NCBI RefSeq assembly: GCF_019097595.1
Contig: NC_080716.1
Span: forward strand, 28,769,401 to 28,833,400
Length of the DNA: 64,000 bases
Source: Hemibagrus wyckioides
Lineage: Eukaryota > Chordata > Actinopteri > Siluriformes > Bagridae
Direction of reading: 5' to 3'
The position numbers and the translations under genes are program-made. Of the stretch, positions 1-12,900 are shown piece after piece; within the stretch, counting starts at the first letter, position 1, and each line of letters opens with the position of its first letter. Below the pieces are notes generated by a model. It saw nothing but the letters and a program-made list of their open reading frames with translations, ran no database searches and was not told where the DNA came from.

Positions 1-1479
1 GGCAGTTTTTTCTGGAGTAAGAGGAATAAAACATATATATATAAACAGGATAACCCCAAGTCTCAGAAACCCATGAAGCAAATATGATTTACAATTGTCA
101 TTATAGGGTTTTAATTGAGTTTATTTCTTCAACTTTCTACTCATTCCATGTGCATGTGACCTCATCCTGCATTCCAGCTCACCATTGCATTAATAGCTGA
201 TCTCAGTAGGCCCATAAGCACTGCAAAATCCTTCCCACCCTGAATGTATACATACATATCCCATCATGTTAAAGCATTATTTAATCCCTCCCTGATGAAA
301 TCACCATTTCCTCACTCAAAGCCTAAATAAAAAGCCAACATCCGAAACTTATGTGTGACTGGATGGTCAGTTTGGGCCTTTTTTATTTATGGGAAGTTAT
401 TCTGTAATAAATTCTGCACGGCTTACTATAAACCATGTCAGTTGCTTACCACATTTACAGTCATGTTTGTGAGACCCCAGGGGTTAGCATGAAGTAAAGG
501 TGTGTTGAGAAGGTTGTTAAGGTATAGTAAAATAATCATAAAATATCACACCAGCTTTGCTTTTTATGCATTCTGCTTCTGACTCACAAGTTTAGGAAAT
601 AAATAACATGACGTGGACTGAATGACACGAGTATGAAGTCACCTTTTCGATCTATGTGAGTGCACAGGAAATGTAGAGTTATTAGTAATAAACATAGATT
701 TATTAAGCCTATGGTGTAAACGTATGCGGTCACCATGTAGGAATTGTGTTTATTAGAGAAACACTGTCTGTATGACAAATGCATGTGGATTTAGAGTGAA
801 TCATGTCTGCAAATCGAACGGTTCAGTTTAGTCAGGAGAGTCCACAGAATAAAAACTGCTCTATGTCTACTTATATATACAAACCTGATGGAAAGGATTG
901 AAAGCCTTAGCGAGAGGAAGAGGAACGTTAGGAATAGATAGCATGGATTTGGAATTTTCTAGAGGTTTGCTTATGCTTTGTGTTTGTAGGCAATGTGTAT
1001 GTGTAAAAAAAAGAAATGCACACATGTTAAGGTTCATGTTCTGCATCATTATATTCATTCTCCAGGTTCAGGCTGTGGTGAAGTTTTGTACTTTTGGTAA
1101 CAGTTTATTTGCAGGGTACAAACACCAGGCTTTCATATCACATTCATAAGCTTAAACATTAAGTAAAGCAGTACCAGTGTAAGGCTTATATCATAGCTTG
1201 TAAGATGGCATGACTTGACATGATCCTGGTCATGGATTCCTCTTTCCCATTATGGTTCCCATGACGACAAGCACTCTGTATGTTTGTTTTGGGTTCTGTT
1301 TCTTGTTATTTGTTTCTTCCAGAATTTGGCAAACCTGTCACTTTTTTTCATAGATTGTAAATCCAAACCTAGCAGTATGTACAAATTAGGTTGGGATCAC
1401 ACTTATATTGTACCATGGGTAGCTCAGTGATTATTGATTGTTATTCCAATGATCCATCCATTTTCTGTAGTGTTCTATG

Positions 1480-1735
1480 CTGCATTAAGGTCACAGGAGC
1501 CTGGAATCTATCATGGGACTTGGGAAACAAGAGGGGGGACACATTGGACAAGCTGCCTCATCCCAAGGCACAATCACACACACACACACAACACAGACAA
1601 TTTAGAGGTGCCCCACAGACTACAAGACAAGTCTTTGGATGGGGGTAAGAAACTGGAGAACCTAGAGGAACAACTGAAGCACTGGGAGAAGGTACTCTAC
1701 ACACACACAAGGAGTGGTTTTCTGTATAGAAGAAT
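1480..1735 (-). repeat. Diverged interspersed repeat, copy 1
   Basis: CAGACAATTTAGAGGTGCC, AGTCTTTGGATGGGGG and CTGGAGAACCTAGAGGAA resemble a very common fish repeat, here reversed with respect to the copy at 3055. Confidence 0.5.
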
Positions 1736-2354
1736 GTAACAACTCCATATGTAGGTATCCTTACAGCTTACAGGTGTCATTTAGAGAACATATTAAATTT
1801 CCTCCCCGTTTGGTAGCAGCAATTTTGGACCCAAAATGCGTTTGGAAGAGAAACTAAAATGCTGCATATCATAATTATTATGCATCTATGAGACCTTATG
1901 ATATAACATATTGCTCAACATGAATAGTTTTTATAGTTTTCTAGTATTATAATGTTACAAGGCCAACACGATGAGTCAGAAATGCTGGAGTGGGGAAAGC
2001 GTTCCCTCAGGAGTGATACTCGAAATGTCTGGTGTAATGTTTCTCAGAGTGCACGTGATCCAGCACCAGCTCCCTTCTGCATGTCTAAATCACATTTATT
2101 ATCCTTACTATCATTAAATCTTTTTTTTTTCTTCAGATCTGACCCTCTTACTCTCTTTTGTACACATTGAGCTCATGGAGCTTGGAGGTCAAGTGATTAA
2201 GAGCACATTTATGTTCTTGTGTAAATAAGCTCAAATGTTGTCATTAAACAAGACATTCCACTGCCTGCCCCAGAGAGCTGAGCTCATATTTGCCACACTA
2301 CTTGACCCAAGGACTACATCATAGATTTGCTTATTATACACACCATATTATTAA

Positions 2355-2515
2355 ACTTAAGAGTAGACACCCTTATCCAGAGCAACTTACATTTATTTCA
2401 TACAACTGAGGGTTAAGGGACTTGCTCAAGGGTCCAGCTGGGGAAGCTTGTTGGTCATGGGATTCAAACATACCACCTTCCAATCAGTAGTCCAACACTG
2501 AGCTACCACTTCCCA
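2355..2515 (-). mobile_element. tRNA-derived SINE, diverged
   Basis: CCCTTATCCAGAGCAACTTACA and the terminal CTGAGCTACCACTTCC match the copy at 46433. Read on the minus strand the end gives GGTAGCTCAGTG, a tRNA A-box-like head. Confidence 0.7.
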
Positions 2516-3054
2516 GCTTGCTATTGTTCAGTGTTATGAGTCGATGCTTTGATGTCTCTGGCTTATTCAAGAATAAAATCAACAGCAGCTTTGTGCCATT
2601 ATTAATAGGATATGAAAAAAAATGCATCTTAGTTTGAAAAGTACACAGAACTCCTGTAAGACAATGAACTTGAATACTTTTACATGTTTTTACTCATGGA
2701 CCATAAGCAATGAACAAATGCATCTGATTTGGAGATTACATGTATTACATTTATTCAGTCATCTTCAGAATCTTTTGGTTATCCTGGTCAGGCTGGTGGT
2801 GGATCTCAAGCTTGTACCAGGAGCACCTAGGGGTGTATTTAGAGTTCTGGTTTTGGAGAATGGGAAAAAACCCTAATGGGAACCCACTCAGACACAGGGA
2901 GAAGTTCTGAACAGACAGTTACTCAAACAGGAACCAGGGATGCTTTGGATTTTGTGTGAAAGTTTATTGAATAATTTTGAAGCAAGATATACTCCATGGA
3001 TTATTGTTTTAAACCTGAAAAGCTGATGAGTGAAATTTAGACCTTCAGGCTTGC

Positions 3055-3290
3055 ACATTCTTTCCATGAATCGTGGGTTTCCTCCAGGTATTCCGGTTTC
3101 CTCCACCAGTCCATAGACATATGCTGTAGTTTGATGGGCATCTCTAAATTGTCTGTAGTGTCTGATTGTGCCCTTTGATGGGTTTATACCAGGGTGTCCC
3201 CTGCTGTGTGGCTCAAGACTCCAGGCTCCCCCATGACCCTGTGTTGATTAAATGGTACAAAACAATTGGTGGGTGGATGGAAGGGTCAGC
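3055..3290 (+). repeat. Diverged interspersed repeat, copy 2
   Basis: TCCGGTTTCCTCCACCAGTCC, GATGGGCATCTCTAAATTGTC and GTGCCCTTTGATGGGTTTA mark the same family in the forward direction. Confidence 0.55.
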
Positions 3291-3799
3291 TATGACTACA
3301 TTTATGGCTGGAAATCTAATTAGTTGCAAGGCTGAATCTCCATTGCTGCAAATATAGGAGAGAAGTGCACTAGTAACTAAAAACAGGCTTCCTGCATTCA
3401 GAAGTGTTTACCAAAGAGCTTTAAATCGAACAGGCCATGATCATGTTTTCATGGGTATTTTTCAACACACTCTGGCAGTCAAGAACTGGAAATCTTCAGG
3501 CTTTACTTCTGTCACACTTCATTCATAATGCTGCCAGACTCGGACATTCTTGGCCAGCAGACAAGGTCAAAGCTGCGAGTGGGGAGTCTTTTACTCTAGA
3601 GGAGTGTTATGAATCAGTCATAGTGATTTGCTGGAGTTTTGGAAGAGATGGAATGGGCTTATCCACCCAGTCCATTGGGACAGAGCTAGAAATTCTAGAA
3701 CTTGGAGAAACAACCATGTGTTTTGTTGTAAGTGAGGGGCATTAGGTCATTTGTTTTTCAGTTTAGTTTTTTATTAAAAACAATTAAATGATTAATTCC

Positions 3800-4010
3800 T
3801 TCCGTAATTATTTCATTCCGGTTAAGGGTGGTGGTGGAACTGGAACCTGTCCCAGAAACACTGGGCTCAAGGCAGAAATATGTTCTAAATGTGACGCTTT
3901 CACATGCTTATTTACTCTAAAGTGCCAATTTACAGTCACTAGTCCACATACCAGCACATTTCTCAGCAGTAGAACTGAGAGGAAACCCACATGGACACAA
4001 GGAGACAATC
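3800..4010 (-). repeat. Diverged interspersed repeat, copy 3
   Basis: AAGTGCCAATTTACAGTCAC and GAACTGAGAGGAAACCCACATGG match the reversed form of the same family. Confidence 0.5.
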
Positions 4011-5924
4011 ATCCTGAGGTCATGATCGAAATGGAGATCATGAAGTTCATTGTGAAGGTTAAAATTAGAAGAAATTAATGATCGTGAGCTGAAAAATGAT
4101 ACTGAGCTAAAAAAAAACAAACAAACATCATATCTAAAATAGTACATCACATGCCTATACAGTGCATTGTGGGTACTTTGCCTTAACTAGGACAGGAATT
4201 CTCAAACTTTTGCATTCAGGGATTGCTTCAAGTGTACAAAACATTTCTACAGACTATCCTATGATTGAAAACAGAAATGTATTTAAAAAAAATGTAAAAA
4301 AAGAAAAAAACAGTGTTTAAGTGTTTCTGATTGTTTTTCACAATTCTTTTATGTTGTCAATTCAAATTATGGGTAGAAAAATTTCTGACATGATTTTTAT
4401 CTTGGTTTCATTTTTTTACATCACAAAAACCTGCCATTTTAACAGGGGTGTGAAAGCTTTTTTCTATCCATTGTATTACTCATCATACACACATGCGAGT
4501 ATCATGACTGCCAAAACATTTGTAAAACCTTTGGCTAGTTTTTAGTCTGGTTTTTCCATACAACTTTACTAAAACATTCAGGCTCATTGCCTTCTTGAGT
4601 TTAAGCATACGTTTGGTCAGCTTTGTTATTCTGCACTACACAGGAACCCCGAGAGCCGATTTCTGATCTGGTTTCTAAGCACATATCAAAATATTTTGGC
4701 CGTTTCATCTCAAACCGCATTTCCCAACACATGGTTTGAATTGTCTCGACGACAGAAGGGTCGCTCCGTGATGGAGTTTGTTTTTGTGTCCAGTCAGCAA
4801 TATTACGCTGCTGGCCTGTGTCCCGTGGGAGCTTCTCTGTAACATGTGGAGGTCATTTGTGCAAATTCCTCACTGGAAGAAAAACAGAAGAAGCAAAACA
4901 GAAAATGAGGAGCATTGAAGGAGTATGGATTTACTATTTCTCTGGGTGTGGGTCTGCAGTACGATTTCCTTGCGCACACCCAGTGTTATGAGAGAGAAGG
5001 AGACGTTTTTGTCTACATTCCTGTACTTTTATTTCTACAGGAAACCTGTAGATTTTAGCGTAGAAACTCAAGACAAAGATTCTAAGCATCGTTATGCTGT
5101 TTCTGGCAACGAGTCGAGAGTTTAAGTGTGTCTTTGCTTTGTTTTTGAGTCTTTTCTTCTCAGCCTTTATTCTTTCGGCAAGTTTGGAATGTTACGCTGA
5201 AATCATTTATTGTGGTTAGTGAGGCACGTATTTGTAACATCGCTCTGGTTAAAACCCAGACATGTTTGGTAAACACTTTTGCATGCTAGTGTTTTGTCTG
5301 CTCGTTCCTCCGTAATGCAAATTGAGCTGTACCATCTGCAAGAAATTTAACAAGCAGGAGTTTTAAAGGGGAAAAAACAAAATGCAGACCAGGCCGACTG
5401 AAGAGCTGAGTACAAAAAAAAAAACATTTCTCAGAAAAAGACAATGCAGTGATTCATAGATGCAGAAGATAAACATTTTGTTTTGTCTTTAGAAGTCTAA
5501 AGAAGCAGAGTGTAGAAGAATGCAGGGTTAAAGAGGTTGATTCTCAAACCCCCATGTCCAGGGTTTGGGGGTTACTGAAGGGGTTGGTGGTGGTGGGGGG
5601 GTCTTTTGGGGGGTAAATTAAGGATGGTTAGATGTATGAGAAAGTGAGATGTGAGTTTGCCACATGAAGGGCATTCCATGGTCTGGGGCCAGTTAAAATA
5701 CCACACGAGTAAAAAGCACTTCGAATCAGACTGTGATTTTCCGGAGAAACCCACTTCCTTTCAGAATTCCTGTCTACTGCATCAAACGAGTGACCAAAAT
5801 GGCTTGGAAAAAAAAAGAAACGTTTTTCTCCGGTGGGTGTTTGAAGTGTATAATGAGAACGATTTGTAGGTCTAGGGCTCTGCTTCAAGGTAAAATTGCA
5901 AAGTACTATTGAGACCCAGTCCAA

Positions 5925-6190
5925 GCATACACTCACCTTTCACTTTATTAGGAACACCTTTTACACCTGCACATTCCTGAAATTAGCATTCCTGATCAGC
6001 CAAACCTGCAGCAGGAGCACAATGTATAAAATCATCCATGTTCTGTACAGATCAGACATTACAACCGGTGTGATCTCAGTGACTTTGAACGCTGTACAGT
6101 TGTTTACACCAGATGTGCTGTTGATCTCCTGGGAATTTCAAACACAACCAATTCTACACGATAATTTCCTTGGGAGGAATTGCCTTGTTG

Positions 6191-6234
<44 letters not shown>

Positions 6235-6365
6235 AGTGAAACATGGCAAAACTGGTTTGAGCTAACGGGCAGAATATAGTAAAATCAACCACTCTTTACA
6301 GCCATAGTGAGCAGAAAAGCATCTCAGATGTCCTACAAGCTTCAGTGGATGCAAACTGGACAGAT
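5925..6365 (+). mobile_element. Tc1/mariner-like relic, 5' part
   Basis: CACTTTATTAGGAACACCTT, then GTGATCTCAGTGACTTTGAA and GAGCAGAAAAGCATCTCAGA are words of a widespread fish Tc1-like element. No intact transposase frame remains. Confidence 0.6.
6194..6232. repeat. (GA)n microsatellite inside a Tc1-like relic
   Basis: A pure GA run interrupts the degenerate transposon copy at 5925-6365. Confidence 0.95.
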
Positions 6366-7203
6366 GAAGACTTGAAAAATACCTGACAACCTTAATATAT
6401 TTACATTATTTTGTTTCGTTGCTATTTACTTTTGGTCGGGGGATTGTACATTAACAGTGTTTTCAGAAATCTCTTTTTTGATACAAAAACAATTTTAAAA
6501 CACTAGCATAAGTGAACCAACCCAGGAATGGAAGATCTTGCCTTCAAATGCCTCAAAAATAATATAATGATCATGAGCACTGAGCCTAAAGGTTAAGACA
6601 AACACAAGGATTGATTGATTGATTGATTGAACTGACCAAAAACAGGTTTTCAAAAACATTGTGCGTTTCTCATTCACTCAAAAATGTTTTGAAAAACTTT
6701 CTGACACAAGACACTGATAGAAACTGTTAAATATAAATTATGTGGATGGGAAGTATTATATACACGATACATATATAAAAATGCCTATATACGAGGAAAG
6801 TCCTGTTGTTCGTGTGTTACTGGTTCCAGTATTTAAATAATTAAATCAGATTTTTATTTAATTCACCTTTATTCATCAAGTGGTATCACAACATGTTTCC
6901 ACAGTCTTTTTTGATTACATAAAAAATATATTTCTTTTTTTTTTTTTTAAAGAATTGTAGGTTCCCAGCCACAAAAGTTTCACTGAGACACATTTATAGT
7001 GGTCTCTTACACTTATGGTCTCATATATCATTCAGTACATACATCGAGTAAAAGAATACTGGCTTAAAAGGAAAATAATACAGAAACTGTGTTTCTTGTG
7101 TCGGGACTCATCTTAAACCAGCAGATTGAAACCCCATTCATGTGACATGTCACACACCTGAATAGCAAATGAACACTGTTAAAGGAATAATTCACTTAGA
7201 AAA

Positions 7204-7413
7204 AGAGGCACTGGTGGTGGTAATGGTGGTGGTGATAGATATTGCGGATATGGTAGTGGTGGATATGGTGATATTGTGGTGGTGGAAATGATGGTGGTGG
7301 TAAATATGGCAGATATGGGAGTGGTGGATATGGTGTTGGTGGTGGCAGATATGGCGGATATGGTGATGGTGGAGATGGTGGTGGATGTTCTGATGGTGGC
7401 GGTGGAGATGAAC
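7204..7413. repeat. GGT/GAT-rich cryptic trinucleotide array
   Basis: About 210 bp of interrupted GGTGGT, GATATG and GGTGAT units, strongly purine/G-biased on the plus strand. Both strands are open over it, which explains His-rich and Val/Met-rich spurious frames. Confidence 0.9.
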
Positions 7414-7714
7414 ATGCACCATGAAAGTGATCTGAAAACCAGCCCCTGCTATTCATATTCTCTACTAGAGCTCTGAGAACCAACTGATATGCTTCACAGA
7501 ATGTGCTTCAGATTGGCAACAATAACCATACACAAGCTAATTCAAAGTCGGTCTAATCCTATCTGATACCACAATATTCCTGGTCAATATCAGTCTGATA
7601 TATCTGCCTAGTACCATTACCTAGACTCTACAGAAGCCCAGAACCACAAGTTATTTTTTTATTTTAACTTGATATCTCATTATTTTTTACATTATGTTAC
7701 ATTTTTATGCCGAT

Positions 7715-7835
7715 TTATACAGCTGAGCAGTTGAAGGTTAAGGGTCTTGCTCAAGCAATGCTAGCTTGGTGGTCCTGAAATTGGAACTCATGACCATATG
7801 AACAGAAGGTCAACATCTTAACTACTAATTTGTTT
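7715..7835 (-). mobile_element. tRNA-derived SINE fragment
   Basis: GAAGGTTAAGGGTCTTGCTCAAG and GGAACTCATGACC match the same family; the tRNA-like head is decayed. Confidence 0.6.
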
Positions 7836-8034
7836 AATCTTGACCCAATATCTCAAGGACAAATAATTCTAAAATACACTCAAGATCTGCAATATTAGGA
7901 ACCCCATTCTAAAACTAGGTAACACTATGCACTGTGCATGACTGAAGTAAAGAGTGATAATTTCAGTGTGTTCACTCACAAAACTACTGCTTATTTTGTG
8001 TGTGGTTTTATTTCTTCACACCATTCTCTAGTGT

Positions 8035-8282
8035 GAAGATAGTTATCTGTGAAAATCCCAGCAGATCAGCAGTTTCTGGAAAACTTGAACCCGTCTTACT
8101 GGCACTAACAACCATGCCACACTCACTTAGGCCCCCCCCCAATCTAAAGTTTAATCTTAAGATACTTTTGACTCACACCTATATGAATTTACACACTGAG
8201 CTGATGTCACATGATCATCTGATTCCTAATAAATTCCTTATAATGATTCCTAATAAATTGATCAGTCAGTATATTTTGAAAT
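8035..8282 (+). mobile_element. Tc1/mariner-like non-autonomous relic
   Basis: GTGAAAATCCCAGCAGATCAGCAGTTTCTG-type words, then CAACCATGCCACACTCA, end near two CCTAATAAAT words. This is the other end of the family seen at 5925-6365. Confidence 0.55.
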
Positions 8283-9191
8283 AATAATGGCAGCTTAATC
8301 AAATAATGAGATATTAAGCCACAATATCTACATAACATTGAAATTGACAACATGCGGTTCAGGGCTTTCATAAGAACCAGTTCAAGGCATTTTATAATTT
8401 AGCGAACATTCAAGTGTAGTTAGACATGAGGTTTGAATACTGTGCTACATTATTAAATATTATTCACAGTCCACCATGTAGTGATTCAATTTTAAAAAAT
8501 CCTTCCTCTGGGCTAGGAATTTGTTTCACTTTCAGGTTAAAAAACCATGTCTTCTCAGAAATAGCTTTTGCTTTCCATTTGAGTTTCCATTCAAGATTCT
8601 GTAGTCAGTTGAAGAGATAAACAAAAGGCTCCTTCTTCTTAGTGTTGCAGCTCTGGAATGGCTTCTCAGCTTTAACAGTTAGCATTGTAAGCCTGAATGT
8701 TTTTTTTTAAACATGCCACCGTTTTTGGCACGTTAAGATTCACATGTGGTTTACATCAGTCCAGTGTAGGCCAGTGTGTTGGTGCGTAAAGCCAACACTA
8801 GCCCAGTGACCAGTTCAGTCCTTGTGGACACCCGGACACCCCGGTGTATCCCTAACTGTTAGAGTCATGCTAATGTGAGGTGGTTGTTTCGTTCCACGGT
8901 GGGAAGAAGCTCTTTCTTTATAGGAGTTGGTGGAAGGGAAGAGCCTCTGTCCTTTGACCTAAAAAGGTCAGAAACATAGAAAGCCTGGAAGAAAAAAAAA
9001 TAAAGCAAACAAATTATTATTAAAGCTATTTAGAGGAACATGAAAGATTTACAGCAGATGTTGAACCAAAGCCAGGAAGATAGTGAAAGACCTCGGCTTT
9101 ACAAACAACCAACTCTTCTCTCTGGGGTGGCCATGGAAGAACTCCACTGTGGTTGTGGGTTTTTTTACAATACTGTAGCTTTTATTTATTT

Positions 9192-9204
9192 AATAGTAAT
9201 AATA

Positions 9205-9237
<33 letters not shown>

Positions 9238-9251
9238 ATAATAACAACAAC

Positions 9252-9291
<40 letters not shown>

Positions 9292-9323
9292 GGAAGAAGA
9301 AGAAAAAGAAAAAGAAGAAGAAA
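9192..9323. repeat. (AAT)n-(AAC)n-(AAG)n compound microsatellite
   Basis: More than 90 bp of AAT/AAC triplets grade into AAG triplets, just downstream of plpp3 exon 5. Confidence 0.95.
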
Positions 9324-9460
9324 TTGGTTCTTTTTGGATATTAAGGTTAAGATTAAAATTAGATTTATGTATTAATCATTTATCTTTAATAATTTTGCCA
9401 GTAGAAGATCTCTTCAAGGTTTTGTGAAACTGTATTAAGAATGCAAGTGTGTGAACTTAC

Positions 9461-9956
9461 AACGCAGTAGGCCACCAGGGCTCCTTGTACAAAACCAGCC
9501 AGGACATCAGTGGGATGGTGCTTATGGTCAGAAACCCGTGACAAACCGGTGTAGAAGGCCATCATGAGGAGCGTGAACTGCACCAAAGGTCTTAGCAGCC
9601 GAGCGCCTTCCCAGGTAAACCTTGACTGCAGGTAAAGCTATACAAACACACGTCAGACTGGGGTTAGTACACACAACATCACAATTCCTCTAGGTGGGTT
9701 TTATTTTTCATTTTCTGTTAATGTAATTGTAACCATTTAAATTTTAAAAGACTCATGGTACTTACAGCCAAATAGAGCATGGTGTACATGGAAAAAGAGG
9801 CGTGGCCTGAGAAAAAGGACTTCCTGTGGAGAGAGAGAAGATTAAGGGCTTTGTTAGAACTGAAACATGGAAGTCAAATGTGAATAGAGGAGAATTTAAA
9901 AATTCATTGTGGACATGTGAACTTATTCACACAGAGAGAGAAAGAAAGAGAGAGAG

Positions 9957-9993
<37 letters not shown>

Positions 9994-12900
9994 ATGAGAG
10001 AGACGGAGCAATAACTATTTTGTCTCTCTGAGAAAGCATTAGATCTTTAAACAGCTTAGCGTGATTCTTATACTGCTAACAGCTGCACTTTTGCACATCC
10101 ATCAGTTTGCTCAAAGACATTAGCCTAGATAATACAGCTAATGCAGCTCAACATGCTAATATCCTTATGTAACTGCAAATACAGTGACAAAACACCCTGC
10201 TTACTAGAAGGACAATAATGCAGATCTTTCACATTTATGGTTATGTGCTTTAAGCTGGAGTCATAAGACAACCCTGGATATTAACTCTGATACAAATTCA
10301 TCATAGATTTAATCAGTTAGAATTGATTGTGTTTGTGTTCCTATACCTAATTGGAAAGTGAACTAAATACCCCGTGTATCATATAAGCAGTTACATAAAA
10401 ACACGAGATGCACATGCACATACCTAGCCTCTTGAACCTTGCTGTCCTCCCCTGTGCACATGTACTCGGTGATGTAACCCAGCGAACAGTTAATCCTGGA
10501 GAAATCGGGCTTGCACACATCCAGGAAGTGAGGACGCAGGCGACCCACTGACACCTTGGCGATGTCTGTGAAGGACTGGCTGATGGCACAGCCGAAGAGG
10601 AAAACGCCAATCTGTTTGTAGAGGGCTGAAAGGTAGGGGTTCCTTACGAATGCATTGGAGCCTTCATGGAGAAAGTGAATCCGGTAGCTCTCACCTATCG
10701 TGATCTATATGTGGTGGAAAGTCAAAGTAAAGAGGGAAAAGGGTTAAAGGTCATAAACCTATAGGCTATGTACAATATAAGTTTGTCAAGTAACTAAAGT
10801 TATCCAGGTTTTGCTGATTATGTGATCTATGGTAAAGTCCATGATATTCAGAAGAGTTCGAAATTTGTCAAAATTACTGAAAATTTGATGTGTGCATATG
10901 CATGTTTGCGTATGAGGTAAACCAAACTAAAAATTTCATCCAGCACTAAATTAGTGGTCGTGCATCTGACAGCTAATTTGCATTTAGTGAAGCCTACAAA
11001 ACTCCATATAAGGAAATGTTTACAGGGTAGAAAGCCAAAATGACTACTTAACTGCAATAAAAAAGATTTTTTTTTAATTGACCAGTAGCAAGAAATCCTG
11101 TCATGGATAAAACTTGGACAAGCACAGGAATAATTTATTTGACCAAATTAGTGCTGACTATAGTGTGTGAAAAAAGGAAATACAGTGAAAAAACAGAACT
11201 GGTGTAGGCCTATAACCCAGATTGCATCCTTAAGGAAACAAAAACATACTGTGATACTTGTGCATTTTTAGCTTATATTTAATTCTATGTAGATTTAATT
11301 TAAATATATTGTAAATTTTAGGCCTAATTCAGCTGCATTTAAATGTTACAATGCTAACAATTTTTCTGATTCAAAATTTTCATTAACAAAAAATTTCTTG
11401 TTTCTCACACAGATTTAGGATTTTAAGATTTTAGTGAAAATCCATTCATATCCAGCTTGATAAAGTGAAGCTTAATAAATGAGTCCCAATGTTATCAGAA
11501 AGCAGGCAGGCGCTTTGTACTAAATATCTTACGTTTTACACATTCTGTATTTAAATCAAGGGGAAAAAAGGGAGAAATCAGGTGGAAGCTTACTGCTAGA
11601 GCATACTTGGAAAAAAAACAGGTGGAAACCAGCTAAAGAGACAAAACAAATGCTAAAACCACTCTTTTTCCTCAGCTATAATTATTAAAACACTGAAACC
11701 GACAACGTACATCTTTTTGACAGTCTTCCTAAGCTGTAATCACTCCGTCTGTTTTACTAACATTAATCTCCATCGCAGTTTTTGGATATAAAAAAAAATA
11801 TATGGAATTTTAGGCATTCGTGTTACCAATGATGAAAACATCATTTTCTTCACTTACATATAACTCAAACCATATGTCTCAGCTCTCCCTCCCCCGGGTC
11901 GAGTCTCTGCTAAGCTGAGAAGCGTGTGTGAGGGAGAATAGGGGGATGTTGCTGGTTTTAATAAAGAGAATCGCTGAGCTAGCTGCTGAATCTCACGCTG
12001 CTGGTATGCTGTTTGGTTTCCAGTCTGAAGTCTGGGGCCTCTCAGAGTACTAGCGCTGGTCTGGGATCGGTTTCTATTTGACGAAGGCTGTAACACGATC
12101 CTTCATCAGACCTCTTCCACGGAAACACCTGGACTATACGAGTCCGGCTCTTTGCCCGTCTGAAAATTCCTCAGACGAGTGAACTTACCGTCCACCGCAA
12201 ACGCACTCGCACTGTTCTAGGAAATGAAAATGTCTTTTCGGAAAACCAGGCCAGGACGAGGGAGTCTTCTGTCTCTCGACAACCTTCCAGTTTCGAGAAA
12301 GAAGAATCCGAAAGAAAACATTGAGGGACTGCTGAAGGTTTCTTGTCCACAAACGATAACAGTCGTCTGTCTGACGCGTAACAGTGCCCCGAACCTAGGT
12401 TATATTTTTTATTATTCTTAAGTGTATTGGAGAAAGTTTTTATCCTAAGCAAGCAATGAGATACAGAAGTCAAGACACTCTTTTGTTCATCATTCAATTC
12501 TCAGATCCCTAACCTCCTAGAGATCATTAACAACTAATTAGATTTCATTTGATTGAGTTGTATGATGCTAGCAATTTCTCCAAATGAGTAAATTTACTTA
12601 CAAAAAATGTGCCCATCCTGGAGAGGGAAGCCTCCCTCCCATCCCAAAAAAATAAAAAAAACAACAATAAACCTACCGAAAGGATGACAATGAGTGTGCC
12701 CACAGCTGATAAAACCCCATCGGTGATGGTCTCTCCATCTTTGGCTGGGTATTTTATAGAGTCATCGCCACAGTAGAAGCCGCGGTGGTATGGCCGCACA
12801 GCACTGGACTCGATGATCAGGAATGGCAGACCAGCTAAAGAGACAGAGGAGATCATGGCATGAGTTCATTTACCTGGAGATAATACTGTGTAGCCTATCT

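Larger units (their letters stand above)
1..9460. other. Non-coding stretch downstream of plpp3 exon 5
   Basis: No exon with recognisable protein similarity was seen on either strand. It holds three copies of a diverged interspersed repeat, two SINE fragments, two Tc1-like relics and several microsatellites. It is probably plpp3's last intron, since the terminal exon must lie to the left. Confidence 0.6.

Noticed and set aside
7179..7483. His/Thr/Pro-rich minus-strand frames
   Set aside because: Translation of the GGT/GAT array; all three frames are open.
9040..9375. Frames with poly-Ile and poly-Asn
   Set aside because: Translation of the AAT microsatellite.
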